NCBI GenBank assembly: GCA_029865945.1
Contig: JARXAH010000066.1
Coordinates: 1 to 58,369, forward strand
Direction: 5' to 3'
Source: Bacteriovoracaceae bacterium
GTDB lineage: Bacteria > Bdellovibrionota > Bacteriovoracia > Bacteriovoracales > Bacteriovoracaceae
DNA length: 58,369 nucleotides
Every line of letters starts with the position of its first letter. Position 1 is the stretch's first letter. Shown here piece by piece: positions 18,042 through 27,060 of this stretch. The notes under the pieces are model-generated. The model worked only from the letters and a program-made list of their open reading frames with translations. It ran no database searches and had not been told where the DNA came from. Position numbers and translations under genes: made by a program.

Positions 18042-19187
18042 TTATAAATTTCTAGCGATGACCATGCGCTGAATTTGATTGGTGCCTTCTACAATTTGCA
18101 GTGCCTTCGCATCACGCATTAAGCGCTCCACGTGATACTCCGATGTGTAGCCAACTCCACCATGAATTTGCACCGCATCGGTGGTGACTTGCATCCCCAC
18201 GTCAGTGGCCTTTAATTTTGCCATGGAACAAAGGGCGGTGAGGGCCGAAGCGTTTTTTTGACTGAGCGAGCTTTGAGGATTTCCAAGTGCCTGCGCAGCT
18301 TGCATGACGAGTGCGCGGGCAGCGTACGTTTCGGTGGCCATATCGGCTAGCATAAATTGAATGCCCTGAAATTGATTTAAGAGGGTATTAAATTGTTTGC
18401 GCTCTTTGGAGAAGGCGAGCGAGAGATCTAGCGCCATCTGCGATAATCCCACGGCCACAGCTCCAATGGTGACTCGTCCCTTATTGAGTGCGCTTAAGGC
18501 CAATTTAAATCCTTCACCAACTTTTCCTAAAAGTTGCGTTTCACTTACGAAACAATTTTGAAAAATGAGTTCTCTAGTCGGGGATAATTTCCAACCCATT
18601 TTCTTTTCTTTCTTACCTAAGGTAAATCCTGGAGCACCGTCAGGAACAAGGAAAGCAGAAATTTCTTTTTCTCCAGTGCGGGCCATCACCACATAAACTC
18701 CAGAGAGTCCACCAGAGGTGATCCACATTTTACTTCCTTGAAGTTCGAAACCACCGCTTACTTTTTTGGCCGTTGTTTTGAGGGCGGCCGCATCAGATCC
18801 GCTATGGGATTCAGATAGGGCGAAGGATCCGATCATCTCTCCACTAATTAATTTTTCTAAGTATTGTTTTTTTTGGGCCTCGCTTCCAGCGTCTTCAATC
18901 ATTTTTTGAACCATGATGGAAACAGAGGCAGTGACTGCGTAAGGGAGCGAGTAGTAGGCCAGTCGTTCCAACACTGAAACGTAATCACTGTAATTTAAAT
19001 TTGAGCCGCCGTACTCTTCGGCACCCACCATTCCCAGTAATCCAATTTCGCCAAGCTGAGAAAAAAGTTTTCGATCAAATTTTTCTTCCTCATCGGCCTC
19101 TATCGCCGCTGGCCAAATCACTTCTTTGCCCAAGCGATCTATTTGCTTAACTAGCTCTTGAATGACAAATGAATTTTCCATATCCAT
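18042..19187 (-). CDS. acyl-CoA dehydrogenase
   Basis: This 381-aa protein shows the full acyl-CoA dehydrogenase fold. It has an N-terminal helical domain, the FAD-binding SFALSESHSGSDAAAL segment, the middle beta domain (KMWITSGG) and the C-terminal domain with QIHGGVGYTSEYHVERLMRDAKAL and the active-site Glu in QIVEGTNQIQRM. That Glu placement matches short-chain/butyryl-type enzymes. It oxidises acyl-CoA to enoyl-CoA and passes electrons to ETF. A second acyl-CoA dehydrogenase gene lies 14 bp upstream, so the pair is co-transcribed. The substrate is not determined. Confidence 0.93.
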   Translation of the reverse strand: MDMENSFVIQELVKQIDRLGKEVIWPAAIEADEEEKFDRKLFSQLGEIGLLGMVGAEEYGGSNLNYSDYVSVLERLAYYSLPYAVTASVSIMVQKMIEDAGSEAQKKQYLEKLISGEMIGSFALSESHSGSDAAALKTTAKKVSGGFELQGSKMWITSGGLSGVYVVMARTGEKEISAFLVPDGAPGFTLGKKEKKMGWKLSPTRELIFQNCFVSETQLLGKVGEGFKLALSALNKGRVTIGAVAVGLSQMALDLSLAFSKERKQFNTLLNQFQGIQFMLADMATETYAARALVMQAAQALGNPQSSLSQKNASALTALCSMAKLKATDVGMQVTTDAVQIHGGVGYTSEYHVERLMRDAKALQIVEGTNQIQRMVIARNL

Positions 19188-19201
19188 GAACCTCTAAAGA
19201 T

Positions 19202-20350
19202 CTAAAGATTAACCAAGCACTCTTTTAAAAGTTGTTTCGCTAAAATAAGGATCATTACCTCATTGGTACCTGCGCCAATTTCCATGAGCTTCGCATCACG
19301 CATGAAACGCTCCAAAGGAAACTCTCGACTGTAACCATAGCCTCCATGAAGTTGAATGGCGTCTAGCGCAATTTTGGTGGCCATCTTAGGTAGGGCCAAT
19401 TTTACTTGCGTCGCAAGCAAGCGATCTTTCGATCCTGAGTCATATTCTTGGCAAGCAGAGTAAAGAAAATGGCGCATCATCGCGGTCTCTGCACTCATTT
19501 CGGCCACCATTTTTTGAATGAGTTGGAAATTCCCAATGGCCACACCAAACTGTTTTCGCTCCTGTGCATACTTAACGCATTGATCGAGGCAGGCGGCCGC
19601 AATCCCTAGAGAAATTCCCGCAATCGTGATGCGCTCTAAATCTAAATTTTTCATCATGTGATAAATAGAATCGCCTTCTTGCCCAACCCGGGCGCTGATC
19701 GGAACTTTTACATTCTGAAAACTAAGCTCTCCGGTGGGAGAGGCACGCATTCCCATTTTATGTATCGACTTTGAAACGCTAAAACCTGGTGTCCCTTTAT
19801 CTACTAAAAAAGTGGTCAGCGCTTTTTTTTCTTTTCCGGTTCTTGTGTATAAATAAACCACTTGAGCATACTGCGCATTGGTGATCCACATTTTAGATCC
19901 ATTAATTTCGTAGTGATCACCTTTTTTTTCTGCTTTGGTTTTCATTCCCACAGCGTCTGATCCTTGATCTGGCTCACTCATGCCCATGCACCCAATCCAT
20001 TCCCCAGAAATTAATTTAGGCAAGTACTTTGCCTTTTGTTCTGGCGATCCATTTTTATCAAGATTATTCACACATAAAATAGAGTGGGCCAAATAACTCA
20101 AAGTCGTGGAAGCACACGCCCGTCCCAATTCCTCCATCACAATCGTTGCCTCTAATGCGCCAAGTCCAGCGCCACCATATTCGGGATCAGCGGTAATTCC
20201 CAGTAGTCCTAAATCCCCTAATTTTTTAAAGGCCTCAATATTGAAAGTTTCGTGTTGATCATGATGCTCGGCCTTAGGAGCAATTTCTTTGGCCGCAAAT
20301 TCACGACAAGTTTTTTGTAAGGATTTTTGTTCATCGTTAAAGTGCCACAT
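19202..20350 (-). CDS. acyl-CoA dehydrogenase, isovaleryl-CoA type
   Basis: From the ATG at 20350 (AAGGAAG ribosome site 7 nt away) the protein is 382 aa; the ATG at 20380 lacks such a site. Motifs include GCMGMSEPDQGSDAVGM, KMWITNAQYAQ, QLHGGYGYSREFPLERFMRDAKLMEI and GAGTNEVMILILAKQL. The GAGTNE sequence in place of EGTNQ is typical of isovaleryl-CoA dehydrogenases, whose catalytic Glu is elsewhere. A role in leucine or branched-chain acyl-CoA breakdown is likely but unproven. It is the first gene of the two-gene unit and divergent from the GH-like gene at 20522 (171 bp between the starts). Confidence 0.9.
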   Translation of the reverse strand: MWHFNDEQKSLQKTCREFAAKEIAPKAEHHDQHETFNIEAFKKLGDLGLLGITADPEYGGAGLGALEATIVMEELGRACASTTLSYLAHSILCVNNLDKNGSPEQKAKYLPKLISGEWIGCMGMSEPDQGSDAVGMKTKAEKKGDHYEINGSKMWITNAQYAQVVYLYTRTGKEKKALTTFLVDKGTPGFSVSKSIHKMGMRASPTGELSFQNVKVPISARVGQEGDSIYHMMKNLDLERITIAGISLGIAAACLDQCVKYAQERKQFGVAIGNFQLIQKMVAEMSAETAMMRHFLYSACQEYDSGSKDRLLATQVKLALPKMATKIALDAIQLHGGYGYSREFPLERFMRDAKLMEIGAGTNEVMILILAKQLLKECLVNL

Positions 20351-20521
20351 ATAAAATCTTCCTTTGATAAAAATCACCAATAATCTTTAATAAATATGTA
20401 GCTGATAGATCAACTTTTGTCCAAAAACTTTGTCCCCGAGATTAAGAGTGACCAAACTGGCCTTTCAGGGACATAATAGTAATTGTACGGTGACGAAGAG
20501 AGACTCAAAGGAGGATGAGGA

Positions 20522-22327
20522 GTGCGACCAGACGAAAAAAATATAGATAATCCCATGGATAAGAAAATAGTCGACTTAAGTTCTTCTTTTAGGTCAGGTC
20601 AAAGTATCGCCACCACCACTAACTCACATCCGCCAACAACTTTCGAATTTGCAGATCACGTACCTTGGTTTTTCTTTTGGAAACATCATCCTTCCCAGTG
20701 GGCCGCAAGGCTTGAGACGATGAAGCAAATGGGGACGACTCAACTTATCATTCCCCTTTCGTGGTCCCATCATGCGATCATTTCTGATCGAAAAAAGGGA
20801 AGCTTTCACTATGACTTTGGCAAAGAGCGCTCCGATACTGATCTTTTTGAATTGATGAAGGTTCTTAAAAAATACTCTTTTAAACCTTTTTTTTGTCTCC
20901 CCATTGGCCCGCTACCTTACCTAGTTAATGGCGGCGTACCTTCTAGTCTTGTTAAGAATAAAACTTTTTTTCGCGATGGACGCCTCAAGGTTTTTGTTGA
21001 TCATGAAAAAAATCTGCAATCCTTTCCTTCCTTTTATGGTGCGCAAATATTTAAAGAATTTTGTGCCTGGATTCAGGCGCTGAGTAATCATCTTACCTCC
21101 ACCGGGTGGGACTTTCCCATCTATGGAATCAACTGTGGATACTTCAGTGAGCAAGGAAATTTTTTATCATTTTTTGAAGATCATGGCGTTGAGATGCAAA
21201 AGAAATTTTTGCAACACCGAAAACAATTTCCATTAATGACTGAGAAAAATTTTGCGCAAGAAGTTTTTCAATTGTATTTGGAAGTTTCCAAAGAAATGTT
21301 GGGTGGCGCACTTTGGTCTGGGGAATATAAAATGAGTTTTTTAGGAGTTAATCCAGAATACTTAAGTGCGAGGGCCGTCGGATTTCGCCCTAGTGAATCA
21401 ACTTGGATGCAAGAAATGAAATGGTCTTTGCAACATCAAGTTCATCCGATACTTCCGACGCATTCGCCTGCTGCGCTTAATTATGTTCATCAAGTCATTT
21501 GTAGTGCGGATTACGTAAAAAATTATTTTAAGCAAGAGGCCTTTGATGGGGAGAGTTTAGATTTTCGAACCTGGTCGGCAGCGGCCATCATCGGACAAGA
21601 TGATCAATTGCGAGAGACGATCAAAGTTTGTGGCCTTGGCGAAGTATTAAATAAAAATTTTCAAGGACATTTTCAAATTCTTTCAGAATCACAGTTGAAA
21701 AAAAATCTTCGCTCGCCCGATGAAGAAGAAGACTGGTGGTCGAAGGTGCTCATCGTGATGGATCATCTCCATCAAGATGCCTCGTTTTTGGCGATCATGA
21801 ATCATTTTTTAAGTGGTGGCAAAGTTCTCCTCAATTTAGATAAGCTAAACGAAAAACAAAAACGCAAAATTGAACTTCTCATCTTAGAGAATCAATTAAA
21901 AGAAACCCAGTTTAATTCCCCCGTAGAATTTAGATTGCTCACTCGGGGCGAAGGGCAATTGATTTTATATGTGGGAAGTGCCCTAGAAAAAATAAAATTG
22001 CTGCACACCAAAACCCATTTTTGGTCGGTTATCTTCGCGCAAATGAATCGTCACTTTCTTGCGATGAAAACGGAAGATGGCCCACAAATGTTTTGGCTCG
22101 AGCGTAAAACTTCTCCTCGAGAATTAAATTATCAATCCATTAGACGACTTTTGGTGATCAACGCCACGGAATTTGATCGAAAGATTCAATTATCTCCTTC
22201 TAAAAATTTTGCACTCTCTAAAATTGTCGATCAATCGGGGGTGCAAGTGATTCAGCAAGGGCAGGGGACGAGAATGGAGTTTGCTCCTGGGGCACGGGCA
22301 CTTATTGAATTTGGTTATGTTGAGTAA
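20522..22327 (+). CDS. glycoside hydrolase-like TIM-barrel protein (GH35/42-like)
   Basis: This 601-aa protein starts with GTG, preceded by AAAGGAGG 7 nt away, a strong ribosome site. The first half resembles beta-galactosidase-type barrels: RLETMKQMGTTQLIIPLSWS, then FHYDFGKERSDTDLFELMKV, then a strand ending in PIGPLPYLVNGGVPSSL, the pattern of clan A families 35/42. ALWSGEY may hold one acidic catalytic residue; the pair cannot be assigned with confidence. The second half is less familiar. No signal peptide is seen, so it may act on internal sugars. The family call is by fold pattern only. It is followed 21 bp later by a short conserved-looking gene. Confidence 0.6.
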   Translation: MRPDEKNIDNPMDKKIVDLSSSFRSGQSIATTTNSHPPTTFEFADHVPWFFFWKHHPSQWAARLETMKQMGTTQLIIPLSWSHHAIISDRKKGSFHYDFGKERSDTDLFELMKVLKKYSFKPFFCLPIGPLPYLVNGGVPSSLVKNKTFFRDGRLKVFVDHEKNLQSFPSFYGAQIFKEFCAWIQALSNHLTSTGWDFPIYGINCGYFSEQGNFLSFFEDHGVEMQKKFLQHRKQFPLMTEKNFAQEVFQLYLEVSKEMLGGALWSGEYKMSFLGVNPEYLSARAVGFRPSESTWMQEMKWSLQHQVHPILPTHSPAALNYVHQVICSADYVKNYFKQEAFDGESLDFRTWSAAAIIGQDDQLRETIKVCGLGEVLNKNFQGHFQILSESQLKKNLRSPDEEEDWWSKVLIVMDHLHQDASFLAIMNHFLSGGKVLLNLDKLNEKQKRKIELLILENQLKETQFNSPVEFRLLTRGEGQLILYVGSALEKIKLLHTKTHFWSVIFAQMNRHFLAMKTEDGPQMFWLERKTSPRELNYQSIRRLLVINATEFDRKIQLSPSKNFALSKIVDQSGVQVIQQGQGTRMEFAPGARALIEFGYVE

Positions 22328-22348
22328 AAAAAGAGACAGGGAGGTTTT

Positions 22349-22768
22349 ATGCCTAGTTCTAATATTGTATTTGCCGTTTACCGCATGGATGAAAATGATT
22401 TGGGAGTTCAAGAATTTAGAGTGATTAGTCTCACTGATGAAGCTGGCCTCATTGATTTATCTAAACTTAAAGAATGGGATTTGAGTTCACTTCGTCAAAA
22501 TTTTAGTCAATTTAAATTGCTAGAAACTGCTATCGTCCGTTTGGCCAAAATTTTAGATTGTGAATTCTACGTGTGCTTAAGTCTTCCAGAGTACAACCGT
22601 CTGGTGAGCGAGTGTACGGACTTAGATATGCTACAAGAATCTATGCGCAAATTTGCGCGACCACTTGTGGAAATACCATTAGGGGGGGCATCGATCGTAC
22701 CACCCTCACCTGTTTTAGAGATGGAAAGTGACCAAAAAAAAGGTTGGATAGGAAGAATTTTCAGCTGA
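22349..22768 (+). CDS. hypothetical protein
   Basis: This 139-aa protein has a strong GGGAGG ribosome site 4 nt before the ATG. There is no signal peptide or membrane segment. It looks like a small alpha/beta domain (FAVYRMDENDLGVQEFRV at the start) followed by a Pro-rich linker (VPPSPVLEME) and a short basic-aromatic end (KKGWIGRIFS). No family is recognised. It sits between the GH-like gene (21 bp) and rlmN (50 bp) on the same strand and is probably co-transcribed with the former. Confidence 0.72.
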   Translation: MPSSNIVFAVYRMDENDLGVQEFRVISLTDEAGLIDLSKLKEWDLSSLRQNFSQFKLLETAIVRLAKILDCEFYVCLSLPEYNRLVSECTDLDMLQESMRKFARPLVEIPLGGASIVPPSPVLEMESDQKKGWIGRIFS

Positions 22769-22818
22769 TCTTCAAAGCATCTTGGATCTAGGCCCATTTT
22801 AAGTTACTATCCACCTCT

Positions 22819-24054
22819 ATGGAACAAATTAAGCAATCTTTATTTTCCTTTAACTATTCTGAGTTAAAAGCGCGCATCGCCGTCGATGGTAAGCGATCTT
22901 TTTTGGCCGATCAAATTTATGATTGGGTATATCGTAAATTTATTTTTGATCCTGAACTTTGGACCAATGTGGGAAAAGACACGCGCAGTTATTTGGCCCA
23001 ACATTTTACTTGGGAGCTTCCGCAAATTATTTGGAATGGCCTTTCCCAAGATGGGACGAGAAAATTTTTACTAAAATTTGCAGACTCTCAGACTATTGAA
23101 TCAGTCGCCATTCCCGCGCGCAATCGGCTCACCCTTTGTGTTTCGTCTCAGGTGGGTTGTGCTATGGGTTGTACATTTTGTCACACGGCCACTCAAGGGC
23201 TAAAGCGGCATTTAAAAGTAGAAGAGGTTGTTGGCCAATACTTAGCGGTGACCAAGTGGCTTAAAGAAAATGTGAGCGAAGATTCAAGGCTTAGTAATAT
23301 GGTTTACATGGGACAAGGAGAGCCGCTTCATAATTTTAATGCGATGAAAACGGCGACCGAAATTTTCTTGGAAGAAAAAGGTTTGCATTTGGGGCAGCGA
23401 AAAATCACTCTCTCTACTTCAGGACTTGCGCCGCAAATTGAAAAATTAAAAGATTTTCCGCCGGTTAATATCGCGATCTCTCTTCATTCTCCTAGAGATG
23501 AGGTGCGCTCTAAGCTTATGCCTATTAATAAGGCGTACAATTTAGAGCGATTGTTTGCGGCCATTGATAGTATTCCGCTCAAGGCCAATAGGCGTATCAC
23601 TTATGAATATTTACTCATTGATGGCCTAAATAATACTCAGGAAGATTTGGAAGAACTTTTTAAGCTCATCAAGCCTTCTGAATCAAAAATTAATCTCATT
23701 CCTTTTAATGAATTTCCAGGATCACCGTTTAAGCGACCTTCTGATCAAAAAGTTTTGGCGTTTCAAAAAGCGTTCATGGATAGGGGCTATACTTGTACCA
23801 TTCGCATGACTAAGGGCGAAGATATTTTAGCGGCCTGTGGTCAGCTGAAATCAGAATTTGAAAAAATTAATTTATGGGCCGACGAAAGTGTGGCATCTGT
23901 TCAGCTGACGAAACAGCTAAGCAAGTTGTCGCATAAACATCTGGAATATAATGTAGCGATTCAGGCCGCAGAAGATGAAGACACTCAAGACGAAGAGGAT
24001 CTAGTTGATGATCTTGTGCTCGAAATGGATGCCGCCACAGATTTAAATCTTTAA
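22819..24054 (+). CDS. rlmN: dual-specificity 23S rRNA/tRNA adenine-C2 methyltransferase RlmN
   Basis: This 411-aa radical SAM enzyme has the cluster motif GCAMGCTFCH (Cys114, Cys118, Cys121), YMGQGEPLHNF, KITLSTSGLAPQI, ISLHSPRDEVRSKLMPIN and the C-terminal methyl-carrying Cys in LAACGQL (about residue 340). It methylates A2503 of 23S rRNA and A37 of some tRNAs. A tail of about 60 residues after the enzyme core (QAAEDEDTQDEEDLVDDLVL) is acidic and goes beyond the usual length of about 370 aa. It converges with the trypsin-like protease gene, with only 6 bp between the stops. Confidence 0.95.
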   Translation: MEQIKQSLFSFNYSELKARIAVDGKRSFLADQIYDWVYRKFIFDPELWTNVGKDTRSYLAQHFTWELPQIIWNGLSQDGTRKFLLKFADSQTIESVAIPARNRLTLCVSSQVGCAMGCTFCHTATQGLKRHLKVEEVVGQYLAVTKWLKENVSEDSRLSNMVYMGQGEPLHNFNAMKTATEIFLEEKGLHLGQRKITLSTSGLAPQIEKLKDFPPVNIAISLHSPRDEVRSKLMPINKAYNLERLFAAIDSIPLKANRRITYEYLLIDGLNNTQEDLEELFKLIKPSESKINLIPFNEFPGSPFKRPSDQKVLAFQKAFMDRGYTCTIRMTKGEDILAACGQLKSEFEKINLWADESVASVQLTKQLSKLSHKHLEYNVAIQAAEDEDTQDEEDLVDDLVLEMDAATDLNL

Positions 24055-24060
24055 ATTTAC

Positions 24061-26166
24061 CTACAACCCATCAGTAATGGTGAACGCCTTCCCAAAATTA
24101 TTGCACCAATTTTTTACATTTTCATCTGGATGATGTGTGTCGGTATAACAAAATGAGCGATAGATTACTGGAAGTTTCAAGGATGAAACATTGGCATTAA
24201 GGTGAATTAATTTTCCTTCCCCATTTTTCTGCCAAACATAAACCATTTTTTTCTCATTTTTTTCTCTCGCCACCTCCTCTGCATAGCTTGATTCTTTTAG
24301 CACGGTCTGTTTCCATAAAACTTTTTCTTCTTCCTTGGCATTATCTTGGGGACGCAAATGGGGCAGTAAAGTAAAATTACTTTCACCAAAACCGTCATAA
24401 AAACCAAGCCCAACGATTCGTTGTTTGAGAGGAAGGGAAAAATCATATCCTGTTTCCAGCGAGACTTCGATTCTATTAAAGATTGGTGGAAATTCGTGTT
24501 GGAATTTAAAAGTATTGGTGGCCATTGACCAATTGCCTTTTTCATTCTGATCTATTTGTAAATCGCTCCAAGCACTGGTGAATTTTTTGGGAAGTTGCAA
24601 AAATTCCGTCCATTCTTTAAGTTGGCCTGCGAGAGAAATCATCCAAGATCCCAATTCATATTTAAGGAGTGATGTTCCTCCATAAACTTCCAAGTCTGCC
24701 GTCATGGGCGCAAGAAAGTGGCAAGCAAGTCCCTTGGGGTGAGGAAGGCACGCACTCACCAAGGAAGTTCCTATACTTCGAAGGCGCCACGTATCGATTC
24801 GCCAATAGCGGTGAAGTTGGTCCTCGTAAAATTCTGTTTCTTCGGGGCGATTCAAATTTGTAACTTTTAGCGTGACGTCACTTAACTTAATAGGGCCAGT
24901 GACCATGTTTAAGATGCGCGTGATGGCAGGTGCCGGATTTTCCCAAAGGCCTGCAAGGGAAACATTATCCGCGTGTCTGTAAACAAAGTGGCCGTAAAAG
25001 ACCGACGTAGCTTCATTGTTTCCGGTTAGACCATAGGTGAGTTCTTCATTTTGATCGAAGCGCTCACTTCTATATTCTGGGGTATAATTTCCCCACTCCT
25101 CGTTTTTTTGTTTGGCAATTTTATTCCAAAATTTTCCTACCAGTTGAAAACGCAAATATTTATTGACCTGAGGGTCTTGATAGAAAAATTTCTTTTCGTG
25201 CTTGTGAAAAAAATCCTTCGCTTTTTCATCGGATTCTTCTCGAAATTTTTTACTCAAATTTCTTTGAAGCTCAATGGATTCTTGAGGAAGCTTTAATTTA
25301 AATTCCGCCGTGTACAATTCCCGCTGTCCGTAGGGAGAGTACTGCATTTTTTGTTTTACAAGCGCCGCATTTTCAGGAAGCCTCCCGAGCTCACTAATAG
25401 GATAGGAGTAATTTAAATTTTCACTCGAACTTTTTGCTTGAATGATCCCGATGACTTCACCTCGTTCGTTCACCAGCGGGCCCCCACTATTGCCGGGAGA
25501 CGCTGCCGCCGAGAAACGAATATTTTTCCATTCACCAAATTCTGTTTCGGGAGTGAGCGATGACATGATCCCACCACGAACCGAAATTCCAAATCCCAAT
25601 GCATTGCCCACAGAGTACACCGGATCACCAATCTCTGGAGTTTGTTTCGCGATATTAATGAGCGGAAGTTCAATATTGTTTTCTAGCGTAAATTCCGCGA
25701 TATCGTGGTGCACAGAATATTTAGTGATCATGTGAACTTTGTAAATTTTATCCATCGCATCTTTTAAATAAAAATCTTCGGGGTAGCTGCGTGTGTGAAG
25801 ACCAAACACGTGAGCGCAGGTGAGAAATTTTTTAGGCGCAAGGGAGAAGGCCGACCCGATACTTACATAATCAGAATTTCTCATTTCAAAAGGAAGCAAG
25901 TCATAGGGAAGTTCCCGGTCGTAAGTGACGTATAATTCCTTGGGACGCTTAACTAAAATTTGATAGACCTTATCTTTTGTTAGTTTTAAGATTTGGCCAA
26001 CTTGCGGGGGCAAAGTATCATGATTCTGCTTTGGCAGGAGTGGGGGCATGGGAATTTCATGTTCCTCTTGATGGGTTTGATTGGCCTGGGGAGCATGAGC
26101 ACAACTGCCCACCAGGATAAGAAACTGTAAAGATAACAAACTGACTATCCACATTTTTTTTTTCAT
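24061..26166 (-). CDS. lipoprotein trypsin-like serine protease with large C-terminal domain
   Basis: From the ATG at 26166 (AAGGGTG ribosome site) the protein is 701 aa. A lipoprotein signal ends LILVGSC, with the lipidated Cys at residue 22. Residues 100-250 are a trypsin-like domain with the triad His119 (TCAHVFG), Asp155 (HHDIAEF) and Ser227 (SPGNSGGPL), close to DegP/S1C peptidases. No PDZ domain is evident. The remaining 450 residues are unfamiliar and include beta-rich repeats that may form a barrel or sandwich. It is probably periplasmic and anchored to a membrane. It is divergent from the lipoprotein gene at 26206, with 39 bp between the starts. Confidence 0.85.
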   Translation of the reverse strand: MKKKMWIVSLLSLQFLILVGSCAHAPQANQTHQEEHEIPMPPLLPKQNHDTLPPQVGQILKLTKDKVYQILVKRPKELYVTYDRELPYDLLPFEMRNSDYVSIGSAFSLAPKKFLTCAHVFGLHTRSYPEDFYLKDAMDKIYKVHMITKYSVHHDIAEFTLENNIELPLINIAKQTPEIGDPVYSVGNALGFGISVRGGIMSSLTPETEFGEWKNIRFSAAASPGNSGGPLVNERGEVIGIIQAKSSSENLNYSYPISELGRLPENAALVKQKMQYSPYGQRELYTAEFKLKLPQESIELQRNLSKKFREESDEKAKDFFHKHEKKFFYQDPQVNKYLRFQLVGKFWNKIAKQKNEEWGNYTPEYRSERFDQNEELTYGLTGNNEATSVFYGHFVYRHADNVSLAGLWENPAPAITRILNMVTGPIKLSDVTLKVTNLNRPEETEFYEDQLHRYWRIDTWRLRSIGTSLVSACLPHPKGLACHFLAPMTADLEVYGGTSLLKYELGSWMISLAGQLKEWTEFLQLPKKFTSAWSDLQIDQNEKGNWSMATNTFKFQHEFPPIFNRIEVSLETGYDFSLPLKQRIVGLGFYDGFGESNFTLLPHLRPQDNAKEEEKVLWKQTVLKESSYAEEVAREKNEKKMVYVWQKNGEGKLIHLNANVSSLKLPVIYRSFCYTDTHHPDENVKNWCNNFGKAFTITDGL

Positions 26167-26205
26167 GGCACCCTTGAGAGAGTCATACGTCATTAGGAGT
26201 TAAAG

Positions 26206-27060
26206 ATGATTTTACCTCGTTCAAAATCCCTCGTATACCTCGGAAGTTTGTTTCAGTTTTTACTCTTTTTGCTACTCTTTAGTTGTACTCAAGTTCGCAT
26301 CGTTGATAAATCGAGAGAACGTCACTTTGAAATGCGCATCGTTAAGGTGCCTCTGGTCAAATGGGAAACAACAGACTATTTGCGTCAGCAATACGCCGTG
26401 AATACCAAACTAACTGAATCCCAAATCCGCGCTCTTCAAAAAGAAATTCATAAACGGGGTTGGCCCATCGCAGATGTGGCCATTCCCTTTGGTGTGAACG
26501 CTAACAATAATGAAAATTTAAGTGATCGAGTGATCTCGGTTGCCAACCCTGGTGACCGAGTTGTGATCGTAGGAGAACTTTTCATTGATCCGATCGGCGA
26601 TTTCTTTATGGCCAAACTTCCCACCGGAGATTTTTTGGTGCCGAAAAATGATGCGGCCCCGCGCATGGGACAGGCCCTTCCAATGACAGCGCAAATGATG
26701 ACTAATCCACCGTCTACTAGGCCGCGTGAAATGATTATTAAACATAATGTTTCCCCTTCAGCGCCTGCCTCAAATGCTGTAGCAGAAAACGATTGGAGCT
26801 GGAAAAATGAAGAAGAACGTCTAGAAAAATTAAAATTGTATTTGCAAAAATATCCTGCGCAACAAAAGTACACATCCATTGTGATGTCGAGGCAGATTAC
26901 CGTTGGCCTTCCGGAGGAAATGCTTCTCCTATCCTGGGGAGCGCCATTGAGTGCGAAAGAAAAAGCGATGCCACTTAGGCAAATCAAAGTTTACAAGTAT
27001 GCTAAGAATTATAAAGTCTATTTGGTTGATGGATTGATTCATTCTTGGGAGAAAAAGTGA
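26206..27060 (+). CDS. lipoprotein of unknown function
   Basis: This 284-aa protein has a lipoprotein signal peptide (FLLFLLLFSC, lipidated Cys near residue 27) and a good AGGAG ribosome site. The mature part has a basic stretch, a beta region with GDRVVIVGELFIDPIGDFFM (about residues 115-137), a disordered Pro/Ala-rich linker (SPSAPASNAVAEN) and a C-terminal domain (GLPEEMLLLSWGAP). That last part, with KVYKYAKNYKVYLVDG, resembles small SmpA/OmlA-like modules where a protein checks another fold, but the match is loose. The next gene starts inside its stop codon (GTGA overlap), so the two are translationally coupled. Confidence 0.75.
   Translation: MILPRSKSLVYLGSLFQFLLFLLLFSCTQVRIVDKSRERHFEMRIVKVPLVKWETTDYLRQQYAVNTKLTESQIRALQKEIHKRGWPIADVAIPFGVNANNNENLSDRVISVANPGDRVVIVGELFIDPIGDFFMAKLPTGDFLVPKNDAAPRMGQALPMTAQMMTNPPSTRPREMIIKHNVSPSAPASNAVAENDWSWKNEEERLEKLKLYLQKYPAQQKYTSIVMSRQITVGLPEEMLLLSWGAPLSAKEKAMPLRQIKVYKYAKNYKVYLVDGLIHSWEKK

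Noticed and set aside
26448-26987. 179-aa minus-strand frame inside the lipoprotein gene
   Set aside because: Shadow of the plus-strand gene, which has a lipobox and a ribosome site; the minus frame shows neither and has biased composition.
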